A stretch of DNA of 46,635 nt from a virus. How positions within the stretch are numbered: position 1 is the first letter of the stretch; each line of letters begins with the position of its first letter. Location of the stretch: positions 1 through 46,635 of IMG/VR virus record IMGVR_UViG_3300023108_000048, one strand, 5' to 3'. Below, in pieces: positions 16,700 to 25,766 of the stretch. The translations under genes were made by a program, and so were the position numbers. Under the pieces are notes generated by a model. It saw only the letters and a program-made list of their open reading frames with translations, did not search any database and had not been told where the DNA came from.

Positions 16700-17028
16700 T
16701 CCGACAATTAGAGGGCTATGCAGAACATCAGTTCTCATTGTTGAAGTCTGATCAGTCAGGTGTTACAGAACGTGAACACTTAGAGCAAGTAGAGAAGCAG
16801 ACAGGAATTAGACCAAAAGGTTTAGATGGTCCTACCTTACCTTTTTTGTTGTCACACTTATGGTCTGCTTTTCTTCATCTTAACTCTAGCAGAAGTAGTG
16901 GGATGTCCTCTAATCCTATTACATTTCAAGAGATAAAAGCGTGGGCCGAATTAACCTCTACCCCACTAAATCCTACGGACGTAGAGATCATAAAGAGGTT
17001 AGATACCTTATATATTAGGAGTGCATAA
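16690..17028 (+). CDS. Tail assembly chaperone, frameshift extension (GT-like)
   Basis: This frame has no good start of its own: after the slip it reads from GAA at 16690 and adds 112 residues, giving a fusion of about 242 residues with the upstream gene. The extension contains TGIRPKGLDGPTLPFLLSHLW and a helical C-terminus. A TTG at 16738 would be an alternative independent start but has no RBS. The T part of such fusions links the tape measure to the tube protein. The stop overlaps the tape measure ATG. Confidence 0.78.
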   Translation, partial: EGLIRQLEGYAEHQFSLLKSDQSGVTEREHLEQVEKQTGIRPKGLDGPTLPFLLSHLWSAFLHLNSSRSSGMSSNPITFQEIKAWAELTSTPLNPTDVEIIKRLDTLYIRSA

Positions 17029-18752
17029 TGGCAAGGGCTGACCTTAAATATATCATTGGTTTTGAGACTAATGACTCTGACGTTGTTATGGCAACTAAAA
17101 GGCTAAAGCAACTTCAAGACCAAGTTAAGTTCCTTGAGAACCAGCAAAAGCAAGGTGTTATTAGTGCTAACATCATGCGAAAAGGTCAGAAGCAACTTAA
17201 TGATGAGATTGCTAGACTTCGTTCAGCTACTCAAAAAGGTGGTCAAGCACTAAGAGATTACATCACTCAAGTTGATAAAGGTGGTAAAGCCCTTCGTCGT
17301 AAAGAGATTGCAGCACAGCAAGCTGGTTATCAGGTACAAGACTTTATCGTACAGGTTCAAGGCGGTACTAACCCACTTGTTGCTTTCTCACAACAGGCAT
17401 CACAGTTGGCAGGTTTCTTTGCTGGTCCTTGGGGTGCTATGATTGGTTTGGGTATTGCTGCTGTATCTGGCTTGGTCATGGCTTTCTCTGCTGCTGGTCG
17501 TGCTTCCAAGGAGTTGAAAGAAAACCTTGAAAAAGACATCGACAGTATGAACGAGAAGTTGAGGGAGTTACAGACTGGCCTCAATCCCATGCAACAACAA
17601 CTTTCAGATACCTTAGCTGCTGCACGTGCAGAAGAAGAAAAAGCCTTAATGGACTTTAATAGAAGGTTTGAATCTCTTGCTAGAATGGGTGTACATCCAG
17701 CCGATATGGGCATGGGGGCAGAAAACAGGCGCATGGAAAAAGCTGCCGCTGCTGTAAAAGAGGCCCAAGAAAACTTAGACCTTTATAATTCTAAGTTAAA
17801 AGAGATAAAAGACACTGAGGCTGCAAGAGCAAGAGAAGAGAAAGAACGTCAGAAGATCGCAGCAGATGTTGCAAAGGCACTAAACGAACAAGCGGCAGCA
17901 GACAAAGCAGCAGCAGAAGATGCAGAAAATAGACGAAAAGCTGCTGAGAAACTACTAGAGAACTTTGGCATACAACTAAAGAACCGTGGTGCTATTGTTG
18001 GGCTAGAGGGTGAGTCACTGTTGCTTGCTCAACAGCGTGTAGAAAAAGAAAATATTTTACGTCAGCTTGCGGCACAAGGTAAAGACATTGGTGATTACGA
18101 AGTTCAAGTGTTGTTGCGTAAACTTGGTCTACAGCACCAAGCAGAGATTACTGAGTATCGTATCAATAAAGCTAAGAAAGATAACCTAGAGGCTGAAAGA
18201 GAAGCTAAAAGGTTAGCTGCTGAGAACTTACGTAAGCTACAACAAGAAACCCAATACTTAGACGACTTAGCTAGTTACATGGGCAAATCTTTTGAGAACG
18301 CTCTTGTAGGCATTGTAGATGGTACATCCTCTGTTAAAGACGCATTTAGATCAATGGCTGCCGATATTATTAAGCAACTCTATCGTGTCCTTGTCGTACA
18401 ACAGATGGTTGGTTCATTCGACTTTGCTACAGGTCAAGGCTCTGGTTTAGCGGGTTTCATTGGTGGACTATTTAAACGTGAAAACGGTGGCCCTGTTTCT
18501 GCTGGTACACCCTACCTTGTTGGTGAGAGAGGGCCTGAACTTTTCGTACCTTCCTCTAACGGTAACGTAATGTCTAACAAGGATACAATGGGTGGAACTA
18601 CTGTCGTCCAAAACATCAACATTTCTACTGGCGTACAACAGACTGTACGAACCGAAATCCGACAAATGATGCCACAGATTGCAGAGAGTGCAAAAGCTGC
18701 TGTTGTTGAGGGCAAACGCCGTGGCGGTAACTATGGAAGGTCTTTTGCATAA
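17028..18752 (+). CDS. Tape measure protein
   Basis: This 574-residue protein has long N- and C-flanking coiled coils rich in Lys/Glu/Ala, a hydrophobic segment (FFAGPWGAMIGLGIAAVSGLV) near residue 140, and the tape-measure C-terminal signature FENALVGIVDGTSSVKDAF...PYLVGERGPELFVPSSNG. Tape length sets tail length; at about 0.15 nm per residue the tail would be under 90 nm. That implies a siphovirus with a short tail. It is translationally coupled to the chaperone gene (TAATG). Confidence 0.88.
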   Translation: MARADLKYIIGFETNDSDVVMATKRLKQLQDQVKFLENQQKQGVISANIMRKGQKQLNDEIARLRSATQKGGQALRDYITQVDKGGKALRRKEIAAQQAGYQVQDFIVQVQGGTNPLVAFSQQASQLAGFFAGPWGAMIGLGIAAVSGLVMAFSAAGRASKELKENLEKDIDSMNEKLRELQTGLNPMQQQLSDTLAAARAEEEKALMDFNRRFESLARMGVHPADMGMGAENRRMEKAAAAVKEAQENLDLYNSKLKEIKDTEAARAREEKERQKIAADVAKALNEQAAADKAAAEDAENRRKAAEKLLENFGIQLKNRGAIVGLEGESLLLAQQRVEKENILRQLAAQGKDIGDYEVQVLLRKLGLQHQAEITEYRINKAKKDNLEAEREAKRLAAENLRKLQQETQYLDDLASYMGKSFENALVGIVDGTSSVKDAFRSMAADIIKQLYRVLVVQQMVGSFDFATGQGSGLAGFIGGLFKRENGGPVSAGTPYLVGERGPELFVPSSNGNVMSNKDTMGGTTVVQNINISTGVQQTVRTEIRQMMPQIAESAKAAVVEGKRRGGNYGRSFA

Positions 18753-19339
18753 TGGCTATCTCATACCCTTTATCTTTACCGACTAACATTGGTATGGCTA
18801 GTATTGAGTTACGTGCTAGAAATGCTGTTGCGGTATCCTCTAGTCCATTTACCTACAAACAGACTGTACATGCTTATGATGGTCAAATGTGGGAAGCTGA
18901 TGTTACCCTGCCCCCAATGAACAGAGATGATGCAGAGGCTTGGATAGCTTTCCTGATGAGCCTAAAGGGTCGCTATGGTAGTTTCCTACTGTATGACCCC
19001 TCTGCACGTTCTGTGAGGGGTACAGCGACTTCTGCGACTATCTCTGGTTCTGCTGGTGATGATACGGTAACGGTGTCTATGACAGGTACACTAAAAGCTG
19101 GTGACTACATACAACTTGGTTCTGCATCTGATGCCACCTTACACAAGGTGTTAGCTGACCAGTCTGGTAGTGGTAACTTAGAGATATGGCCCAAGCTACG
19201 TAAAGATCGTAGTTCTGTGTCTGCTACATTAACTGATGCATCTGGCGTTTTCCGTCTAAGTTCAAACGAAACTGCTTGGTCGGTAAATGATGCTAGTTTC
19301 TATGGTATCTCGTTTGGTGCTATGGAGGTTGTATCATGA
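18752..19339 (+). CDS. Distal tail-type protein
   Basis: This 195-residue protein follows the tape measure. It has YPLSLPTNIGMASIELRARN and WEADVTLPPMNRDDAEAWIAFLMSLKGRYGSFLLYDPS, a pattern of small distal-tail or hub proteins found in marine siphophages and close to gene-transfer-agent gp12. The middle third is Ser/Thr/Gly-rich, perhaps an inserted beta domain. It overlaps the following gene by four bases. Confidence 0.65.
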   Translation: MAISYPLSLPTNIGMASIELRARNAVAVSSSPFTYKQTVHAYDGQMWEADVTLPPMNRDDAEAWIAFLMSLKGRYGSFLLYDPSARSVRGTATSATISGSAGDDTVTVSMTGTLKAGDYIQLGSASDATLHKVLADQSGSGNLEIWPKLRKDRSSVSATLTDASGVFRLSSNETAWSVNDASFYGISFGAMEVVS

Positions 19340-19887
19340 GCCGTACTATTAACGCAAGTTTACTTACAGCACTTACTGGCGATCTTGTAGAGCCATTTTA
19401 TGCTGTTGAGTTGTTCTTCGATAGTGGTACACTTAGGTTCTGGACTGGTATCGGTAACAGAACAATAGACAGTAATACTTACACTGGTACAGGCTCTTTG
19501 CTTAATATTGGCTCTGCTGATGAAGTTAATGACCTGTCTGCTAAATCTATGTCTTTATCACTTACTGGTCTGGATAGTGCTATCGTATCACTTGTTTTAC
19601 AAGAACCTTATCAGAGGCGACAAGCTAAGGTTTACTTGGGAGAAAAGAGTGTATCAGATGTAGTTCAAATATTCAGTGGTCAAATGAACACTATGAGTGT
19701 AGATGATGCACCTGATGCTGCCACAGTAACTTTAATCATCGAAAGTAAGCTGGTCGAGTTAGAACGTGCAGCTAATTGGAGATATACAGATGAAAACCAC
19801 AAATCCCGATACAGTGGAGACACCTTCTTTTCCTACGTGCAAGCTATACAGGATGCACAAGTAGCATGGGGAAGAAGTGCAGATTAA
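19336..19887 (+). CDS. Tail hub protein, DUF2163-like
   Basis: This 183-residue protein has the DUF2163 pattern of gene-transfer-agent and roseophage hub proteins: FYAVELFFDSGTLRFWTGIG, then two beta-hub repeats and a C-terminal DTFFSYVQAIQDAQVAWGR. It forms part of the tail tip. It overlaps the next gene by 22 bases. Confidence 0.7.
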   Translation: MSRTINASLLTALTGDLVEPFYAVELFFDSGTLRFWTGIGNRTIDSNTYTGTGSLLNIGSADEVNDLSAKSMSLSLTGLDSAIVSLVLQEPYQRRQAKVYLGEKSVSDVVQIFSGQMNTMSVDDAPDAATVTLIIESKLVELERAANWRYTDENHKSRYSGDTFFSYVQAIQDAQVAWGRSAD

Positions 19888-20279
19888 ACGACTATTTAGA
19901 TAAAATCGTAGATAAACCTTTTGAGTGGGGAGTACATGACTGCTTCACTTTTACTAATGGTGCTTGGCAAGCTATGTATGGTCACGGTTGGGCTGATGAC
20001 TGGGTTGGCAAGTATATGACAGAGGGTCAACCCATGAGGCGTGACCAACTAAGGAAAACATTTAAGTTCTCTGACTTCAATAGAGCCGTATCATCTAAAC
20101 TTGAACCTTTTGACAGACCTGTGTTTGGTAGCCTAGTAACAACAAAGAAATCCCAAAGGTGGGTTATAGGTGTTGCTATGGGTATATCTCTTGGGTCTCG
20201 TTGCGTGTTCTTGAGTAAAAATGGGCTGGTTAAATTGCATGCAGGGGATGTAGAAAGCTGTTGGGTACCAAATGTCTAA
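19866..20279 (+). CDS. Tail tip cell-wall-associated protein (NlpC/P60- or DUF6950-like)
   Basis: This 137-residue protein has FEWGVHDCFTFTNGAW near its N-terminus, similar to the DC-x-x-F motif of NlpC/P60-type peptidases and to DUF6950 in roseophages, where this gene sits between the DUF2163 hub and the tip protein. Cys in HDC would be the nucleophile; a clear catalytic His is less certain (LHAGDV near the C-terminus). Its likely job is local peptidoglycan opening during DNA entry. Confidence 0.65.
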   Translation: MGKKCRLNDYLDKIVDKPFEWGVHDCFTFTNGAWQAMYGHGWADDWVGKYMTEGQPMRRDQLRKTFKFSDFNRAVSSKLEPFDRPVFGSLVTTKKSQRWVIGVAMGISLGSRCVFLSKNGLVKLHAGDVESCWVPNV

Positions 20280-22971
20280 TAAATATAAACTAGGTTGTAT
20301 TACACAAGCACAGTACAGTAACGACTGGTCAAGAGTTCCTCGTATGCCTATGCAGGTCGGTGCCTTAATACTTGGTCAGATGGGTATTGCGGTCTCTACT
20401 ACATTTACTTTTACAGCTATGGGTCTTATCACTTATGGTGTTGGTTATATTGCTACTACGCTTGTAACTTCCGCTTTGTTAAAAGCCCTAGCACCTAAAC
20501 AAAACTCTGGTAGTTCTGGGAGTTCTGGTGGACTTCTTACTAATGCGAGGGGTGCTACTTCTTCTGCACAGGTTGTATATGGTCAAGTACGTAAAGGTGG
20601 TGTTGTTACTTTCCTAGAGAGTACAGGTGAAAACAACAAAATACTACACCAAATCATTGTACTAGCTGCACACGAAGTTGAAGAAATAGGTGACATCTAC
20701 ATTAATGACGAAGTTGTTACTATGTCTAACGAGGACGTTACCTCTGAGCCTTACAATGGTTTCTTGAAGATTTATAAGCATATAGGTAATCAGGTAGACG
20801 CAGAGAGTAACTTTGCTAACAGTACCTCTGACTTATCTGACACACTACATGCAGAAACAAGTGCAACCTCAGATTTTGTTGGTAAGGGTTTAGCTTACTT
20901 ATACTGTCGTTTTACTTATGATCAAAACGCTTATGCCAATGGCTTGCCAACAATTACAGCAGTAGTTAAGGGCAAAAAGATCGTCAAAACTTCTAATGGT
21001 ACTGAACAATCTGCTGTATATACAAGTAATGCTGCATGGGTTATCAGAGACTTCTTAACAAGTTCCTATGGACTTAACGACGATCAAATTGATTACACAA
21101 GTTTTGAGGCTGCTGCTGATGTCTGTGATGAAACTGATGTTTTATCTGATGGGTCTGCGCAATATCAAGTAAACGGTGTCGTTGATTTAAGTCAACCTGT
21201 AGGTGATGTACTTACAGATTTTGTTGCTGCTTGTGGTGGATCTTTATTCTGGGGTGGTGGATACTGGAAGCTATACGCTGGTGAGTTTATTACACCTACC
21301 AAGACACTCACCCTTGACGACCTACGTAGTCCTATTAGTTTACAAACTAAAGCGTCTATGAGGGATAATTTCAACAAAGTTACTGGTACGTTTATAGACA
21401 AAGACAACGACTGGATTAGTGGAGACTACCCACCAGTTTCGTCTAGTGTGTTCTTAACAGATGACAACAACGTAGAAACTACGATGGACTTACCGTTGCC
21501 ATACACTACAAACAGCATAGCAGCACAAAGACTAGCAAAACAGATGTTGTTCCGTAGTAGAGAACAGATTTCCATGTCAGCAGACTTCGGTTTGGAAGCC
21601 CTAGATGTTGAGGTTGGGGATTTTATTAAGTTCCGTAACGAGAGGTATGGTTGGGGTTCTGGCTCAGAGAAAACCTTTGAGGTTATAGGTTGGAGACTTA
21701 ACCCTGACCCTGATAACGGCGATCTTAGGATAAACTTGAACTTACGTGAAAGCAGTTCTGCCGCTTTTGGTTTTAGTGTTGCTGACGAACAAACTGTATT
21801 ATCTAATAATACCACACTTCTACCTTACTATGATGTACCTACTATTGGCGTTAGTCTTTCACAAGAGTACCGTGAGGTCAACGAAAACGTAATTAACGTG
21901 CTTGTTGCTCAGATCACAAGTTCTTCTATTGAACGTATCGACTCAGTTATCGTTAAATACAAGAAAACCTCAGATACTAACTTTAGGTCTGTGGGACAGT
22001 CAATTCTTGTTGGCGAAGGTACGGACGTTGGTAGGTTTGAGATAGTTGGTATTGATACCCCAAGTATTAATGAGTCTGCTATTAACTACACAGTGTCGGT
22101 AACTCCTGTAAACGGTTTAGGATTTAAAGGTGATCCTGTAACAACAACCTTTAATGTAACTGCTGATACAACACCACCTTCTGCACCATCTAGCTTGTCG
22201 CATAGTTTATCTGGTGGTACAGCCTTTTTTACTTGGCCCTCTGTATCTGACTTAGATTTGTCGCACTACAAACTTTACTATTCTTCTAACAGTTCAGCTA
22301 ACTTTGGTGATGCATCTGTATTAGAAAAAGTAGAAAAGATTGCTAGACCTGCTACCTCTATTACTCAACCTGCATTAGCTGGTAAGTTCTTTGTATCGGC
22401 TGTAGATAAAACAGGTAACGAAAGTACATCTGCTGCATCTACAGTTATTTCATCGTCTGAGTTACCTCAACTTGGTCAGTCTGATACCCATACAGAAAGT
22501 ACAGCTTTTAGTGGTTCTAAGTCTAATCTTACAGTATCTGGTGGCGAGTTGTTTATGACTTCTTATGCTACGGCAGGTTCTACAGGAACTTATGAGTTCT
22601 ACCATAATGGCGATGGATACTTTGATGTAGGAACCTCACGTACTGTTAGGCTGTCATCTTCTATTACAGTGTCACGTAAACATCAGGATGCTGTAAGTGG
22701 TGAAGTAAACTGGGACGACATACCTAATAACTGGGACACTTGGCCTAATAATTGGGACACTTGGACAGACGAGGATGCAGACTTTGCAGATTACGCAGTT
22801 CAGATACAAGCAAGGGCAGCTACTACAACAGGTGGACTATCTAGTGCCACTTGGGTAGATGCTTCTGGTGAAATTGTTGGACGATATATTGAGTTTAGGG
22901 CAATATTGTCTAACACTAATGCAAAAATAAGCCCGTCAATATCGGCACTAAGTGCCACAGTGGAGTATTAA
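20272..22971 (+). CDS. Tail tip/host-specificity protein (gpJ-like)
   Basis: This 899-residue protein is the largest in the tail module. It has a hydrophobic segment (residues about 25-70) followed by GSSGSSGG linker and a hub core with AQVVYGQVRKGGVV...HEVEEIGDIYINDE, typical of gpJ/GTA gp13-type proteins. A fibronectin type III-like domain is visible around residues 630-725 (PPSAPSSLSHSLSGG...FFVSAVDKTGNES). Near the C-terminus there is a Trp-rich repeat (NNWDTWPNNWDTW). It forms the central tip and takes part in receptor recognition and membrane penetration. It overlaps the preceding gene by eight bases. Confidence 0.8.
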   Translation: MSNKYKLGCITQAQYSNDWSRVPRMPMQVGALILGQMGIAVSTTFTFTAMGLITYGVGYIATTLVTSALLKALAPKQNSGSSGSSGGLLTNARGATSSAQVVYGQVRKGGVVTFLESTGENNKILHQIIVLAAHEVEEIGDIYINDEVVTMSNEDVTSEPYNGFLKIYKHIGNQVDAESNFANSTSDLSDTLHAETSATSDFVGKGLAYLYCRFTYDQNAYANGLPTITAVVKGKKIVKTSNGTEQSAVYTSNAAWVIRDFLTSSYGLNDDQIDYTSFEAAADVCDETDVLSDGSAQYQVNGVVDLSQPVGDVLTDFVAACGGSLFWGGGYWKLYAGEFITPTKTLTLDDLRSPISLQTKASMRDNFNKVTGTFIDKDNDWISGDYPPVSSSVFLTDDNNVETTMDLPLPYTTNSIAAQRLAKQMLFRSREQISMSADFGLEALDVEVGDFIKFRNERYGWGSGSEKTFEVIGWRLNPDPDNGDLRINLNLRESSSAAFGFSVADEQTVLSNNTTLLPYYDVPTIGVSLSQEYREVNENVINVLVAQITSSSIERIDSVIVKYKKTSDTNFRSVGQSILVGEGTDVGRFEIVGIDTPSINESAINYTVSVTPVNGLGFKGDPVTTTFNVTADTTPPSAPSSLSHSLSGGTAFFTWPSVSDLDLSHYKLYYSSNSSANFGDASVLEKVEKIARPATSITQPALAGKFFVSAVDKTGNESTSAASTVISSSELPQLGQSDTHTESTAFSGSKSNLTVSGGELFMTSYATAGSTGTYEFYHNGDGYFDVGTSRTVRLSSSITVSRKHQDAVSGEVNWDDIPNNWDTWPNNWDTWTDEDADFADYAVQIQARAATTTGGLSSATWVDASGEIVGRYIEFRAILSNTNAKISPSISALSATVEY

Positions 22972-22974
22972 CAT

Positions 22975-23607
22975 ATGTCACAACATGACTTTGTAATCGC
23001 TAACCAAACGGCTTCTAGTGCAAGGACCGACATTAATGACGCACTACAAGCCTTAGCAAGTTGTAACTCTGGGACTTCGGCCCCTACAACAACTTATGCC
23101 AATATGTTTTGGTATGAGACTGATACAAACATCTTAAAGATGCGTAATGAAGCAGATGATGATTGGATTAATCTTCTATATGTAGATCAGACAAACAACT
23201 TAGTTCACGTACTTGATGACACAGAGGTAGCAAACACATCTGGCACAAAAGTTGGAGTTCTGGGAGACCACTCGGATGCCACTTGGGTAACAGGTACAAA
23301 TACTGAAAAACGTCTGGTGTCCCCTGCACAAGTTAAAGGTGCTATTGACGATGCGACTGAAGATTTAGTTTCAGTTCCGACATCAGGTATAACTCAATTT
23401 CCTGTCGGGTCATATACAATTATGTATTCGGGAGGTTGGGGAGGTTCCCCAGCATTGTTTGACGTAATAGATGCGTCAAGTAACAATTTTGTTGTCATGG
23501 ACGTTTCTTCAGGCAACTACACACAGAAAACAATAAACTATGGAACGTGGATTTATATGGGTCGTGGTTATAGCACAAACACTAATTTAGTATGTAGGAT
23601 AGCTTAA
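22975..23607 (+). CDS. Tail tip-associated fibre protein
   Basis: This 210-residue protein starts SQHDFVIANQTASSARTDIN, a pattern used by fibre proteins that follow gpJ-like genes in marine phages; the region SGTSAPTTTYANMFWYETD is also typical. The second half (from about 140) is Gly/Ser/Tyr-rich and could be a short receptor-binding head. It may complete the central fibre. Confidence 0.65.
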   Translation: MSQHDFVIANQTASSARTDINDALQALASCNSGTSAPTTTYANMFWYETDTNILKMRNEADDDWINLLYVDQTNNLVHVLDDTEVANTSGTKVGVLGDHSDATWVTGTNTEKRLVSPAQVKGAIDDATEDLVSVPTSGITQFPVGSYTIMYSGGWGGSPALFDVIDASSNNFVVMDVSSGNYTQKTINYGTWIYMGRGYSTNTNLVCRIA

Positions 23608-23984
23608 TGGGGTATAAACTAGGGACACGTAGCTTACAGAAACTATCAGGTGTTCATCCTGACCTAGTGGCTGTTGTAAAACGAGCCATAGAAATATCAG
23701 AGCAAGACTTCTCTGTTCTGGAAGGTATACGACACATAGAACGTCAGAAACAACTCTTGAAAGAGGGTAAGTCTACAACACTACGTAGTCGTCACCTAAC
23801 AGGTCATGCAGTTGATCTAGTACCTTACCCTGTGTCGTGGGACTGGGACTACTTCTACCCTATTGTTGATGCCATGAAAGCAGCAGCAGAGGAACTAGAG
23901 ATCGACATTACCTGTGGTGCTGACTGGACTAATTTCCCTGATGGGCCGCACTTTCAACTAAGCTGGGATAGCTACCCAGAATGA
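23607..23984 (+). CDS. Endolysin, M15 peptidase (L-Ala-D-Glu or D-Ala-D-Ala type)
   Basis: This 125-residue protein is a compact M15 metallopeptidase. Zinc ligands are visible as His63-x6-Asp70 (SRHLTGHAVDLVP) and His115 (DGPHFQL), with the GADWTNFPDGPHFQ block typical of phage M15C endolysins. It cleaves the peptidoglycan stem peptide at lysis. It has no signal peptide, so it needs a holin, likely among the small membrane proteins downstream. It overlaps the next gene by four bases. Confidence 0.85.
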   Translation: MGYKLGTRSLQKLSGVHPDLVAVVKRAIEISEQDFSVLEGIRHIERQKQLLKEGKSTTLRSRHLTGHAVDLVPYPVSWDWDYFYPIVDAMKAAAEELEIDITCGADWTNFPDGPHFQLSWDSYPE

Positions 23985-24226
23985 TAGAAGATACGGTTTT
24001 GTGGAACGCAATTCTTACTGGTGGCGTAGGTGTTATCGCTTGGGTCATCCGTAGTTGCATGGTAGAATTAAATAGACTTAACATACTTGTAAACAGAACC
24101 CGTGAAGAAATAGCAAAAGAGTACGTAACTAAGATGGAACAAAAGGACCAGATGACTTACGTAATAGATAAGATTGAGGCACTCGACGCAAAACTAGATA
24201 GGTTGCTAGAGAGATCAAATGGATAA
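23981..24226 (+). CDS. Small membrane protein, holin or spanin candidate
   Basis: This 81-residue protein has one N-terminal transmembrane helix (AILTGGVGVIAWVIRSCM) and a charged coiled-coil C-terminus (EQKDQMTYVIDKIEALDAKLDRLLERSNG). This is the shape of an i-spanin-like or holin-accessory protein. It overlaps the endolysin gene (ATGA). Confidence 0.65.
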   Translation: MIEDTVLWNAILTGGVGVIAWVIRSCMVELNRLNILVNRTREEIAKEYVTKMEQKDQMTYVIDKIEALDAKLDRLLERSNG

Positions 24227-24359
24227 TAAAGCACTGGTAGGTGTTCTGTTTGCTGCCCTTGTTGGTTTGCTAGGGTGGAACATAAACACTACACATGAAC
24301 TAACACTACAAGTACAGAAACTTGAGATCATCTTACTCGACGATGCACTAACTAAATAG
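24219..24359 (+). CDS. 46-residue membrane protein in lysis block
   Basis: ATG at 24219 overlaps the previous stop by eight bases and gives a 46-residue protein: a short polar start, one transmembrane helix (ALVGVLFAALVGLLGW) and a short amphipathic tail. Size, topology and position fit a pinholin/holin or spanin-type lysis protein. It is too short for most gene finders. Confidence 0.6.
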   Translation: MDNKALVGVLFAALVGLLGWNINTTHELTLQVQKLEIILLDDALTK

Positions 24360-24385
24360 CCCGACTACCTAACGAGGATAGTCAT

Positions 24386-24844
24386 ATGGACCCAGTTACT
24401 ATTATTGGTGGTGCTACAGTTGCTTTCAACGCCATCAAGAAGGGCATACAGATGGGAAAAGACCTGCAAGATATGCATGGTCAGTTGTCTCAATGGGGTG
24501 CCGCAATGTCCGACTTAGGGCAAGCAGAGAAGAAAGCTAACAACCCACCTTGGTGGAAATCTATGAGTGGGTCAGTAGAAGCAGAGGCGCTTGAGGTTTG
24601 GAATGCGAAGCGTAAAGCAGATGCCATGCGTGAAGAGTTGCGATCTCATATTTCTTTCGTTTATGGGCCATCGGCATGGGATTCCCTTGTCGCTACAGAA
24701 GCCAAGATACGTAAGGAAAAGAAAGAGCAAGAGTATCGTAAAGCTGAAATGATAGAGGCCATAATAAACTGGACAGCAGGTATAGCTACTTTTATTGTTG
24801 GTGTTTTTATACTTGGTTTAATACTCTATCTGACAGTAGAATGA
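24386..24844 (+). CDS. Membrane-anchored phage protein, unknown
   Basis: This 152-residue protein has an N-terminal hydrophobic/amphipathic segment, a Lys/Glu-rich helical middle and a C-terminal transmembrane helix (IATFIVGVFILGLILYL). It follows an AACGAGGATAG RBS. Similar proteins occur near lysis genes of marine phages. Role unknown. Confidence 0.6.
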   Translation: MDPVTIIGGATVAFNAIKKGIQMGKDLQDMHGQLSQWGAAMSDLGQAEKKANNPPWWKSMSGSVEAEALEVWNAKRKADAMREELRSHISFVYGPSAWDSLVATEAKIRKEKKEQEYRKAEMIEAIINWTAGIATFIVGVFILGLILYLTVE

Positions 24845-24948
24845 TAGTAAAACACGGTGACAAATACTTTGTCTACGATGACAGAGGTAAGATAGTTATA
24901 ATAACTACGAACAGACGCATAGCAGAAGGACTCGATAATGGTGGTTGA
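24841..24948 (+). CDS. 35-residue phage peptide
   Basis: ATG at 24841 overlaps the preceding TGA (ATGA). The product begins MIVKHGDKYFVYDDRGKIVI, the pattern of small phage proteins with a KHGDKY-VxxxxGK core and a following helix. It overlaps the next gene by 11 bases. Real expression is likely from the tight coupling on both sides, but function is unknown. Confidence 0.5.
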   Translation: MIVKHGDKYFVYDDRGKIVIITTNRRIAEGLDNGG

Positions 24949-25246
24949 CTTTGATATTGACGGTGATGGAACTGTTACAGCCGAAGAAATAGCAATGAAA
25001 GAACGTATGCTCGAAATAGAGTTACGTGAAGAAAAAGCAGAGTCACAGAAGTTTATGGCTTGGGTTGCTATGGGTATGATGATCATATTTACTATATTTC
25101 TATTTACCCCTATCATGTCTGATTCAAGAGTGTCTGCATTAGCTGACCTACTAGGCTTATTTTATATTGCTCAGACAGGTGTTGTGGCGGCTTATATGGG
25201 TGCAACAGCCTACATGGCAGGTAAGCCTATGGGTAACAAGAAATGA
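24938..25246 (+). CDS. EF-hand membrane protein
   Basis: This 102-residue protein starts with a canonical EF-hand calcium loop (Asp6, Asp8, Asp10, Gly11, Val13, Glu17), then a charged helix and two transmembrane helices (about residues 41-60 and 73-93). EF-hand membrane proteins of this form recur in marine phages near lysis genes. A holin-like or calcium-sensing role is possible but unproven. Confidence 0.7.
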   Translation: MVVDFDIDGDGTVTAEEIAMKERMLEIELREEKAESQKFMAWVAMGMMIIFTIFLFTPIMSDSRVSALADLLGLFYIAQTGVVAAYMGATAYMAGKPMGNKK

Positions 25247-25569
25247 GATGGTTAGTATTAGCCTTATTATTATCTGGTTGCGGCATATCCAGTCTAATTC
25301 CCTTCGGGGGTGGTGGAACAAATGTTGCTGCAAACACACAAGTAGGACAAGAGAACTACCAAGGCGTGACGACAAGCGTTGATAAGTCAGTCAGGCCAGT
25401 CCTCAGACCAGAGGGGCCTGTAGAGACTGTACAACAGGACAACAGTACGACAAACAATACTGAGATAGACCCACTCATGTTAATCCTTTTGGTGCTTGGG
25501 TGGCTTGCTCCTAGCCCCAATGAGATAGCTAGAGGTATAAGAAACCTGTTCACTAGAAAACAGGACTAA
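25243..25569 (+). CDS. Spanin-like lipoprotein (u-spanin candidate)
   Basis: This 108-residue protein has an N-terminal lipoprotein signal with lipobox Leu10-Ser-Gly-Cys13, a Gly/Asn/Gln-rich periplasmic part, and a C-terminal hydrophobic segment (PLMLILLVLGWLAP) followed by a basic tail. A lipidated N-terminus plus C-terminal transmembrane helix is the architecture of unimolecular spanins (T1 gp11 type), which fuse inner and outer membranes in the last step of lysis. It is the last gene before the terminator. Confidence 0.7.
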   Translation: MRWLVLALLLSGCGISSLIPFGGGGTNVAANTQVGQENYQGVTTSVDKSVRPVLRPEGPVETVQQDNSTTNNTEIDPLMLILLVLGWLAPSPNEIARGIRNLFTRKQD

Positions 25570-25582
25570 TAAAACTAAAGAA

Positions 25583-25616
25583 CCCCCCTAGGTTAATTCC
25601 TAGGGGGGCTTTTTTG
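25583..25616. terminator. Strong terminator between convergent operons
   Basis: CCCCCCTAGG (25583-25592) pairs perfectly with CCTAGGGGGG (25599-25608) around TTAATT, followed on the plus strand by C and a seven-T run. It ends the late plus-strand operon; the minus-strand operon converges here and may use the same hairpin. Confidence 0.92.
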
Positions 25617-25619
25617 TGT

Positions 25620-25766
25620 CTATTGTTCTGCTATGCCTAACTTAGTCATGCACATAGCAGTACCTTCGTACAGCATTTCTATGTCTTTTTCTGTCTTACC
25701 TATTCGATACAAGGCCCAAGCGTTGAACCCCATACTTGCAATTAGTAAACCTTCGTATACGCTCAT
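25620..25766 (-). CDS. Small membrane-type protein
   Basis: This 48-residue protein begins MSVYEGLLIASMGFNAWALY, a single short transmembrane helix, followed by a charged tail. I prefer the internal ATG at 25766 because AGGAG lies seven bases upstream and it gives a four-base overlap with the DUF3310 gene. It is the last gene of the minus operon. Function unknown. Confidence 0.6.
   Translation of the reverse strand: MSVYEGLLIASMGFNAWALYRIGKTEKDIEMLYEGTAMCMTKLGIAEQ

Noticed and set aside
16738-17028. Independent gene starting at TTG 16738
   Set aside because: No RBS is present and the frame is already open upstream through the slippery site, so it is better read as a frameshift extension.
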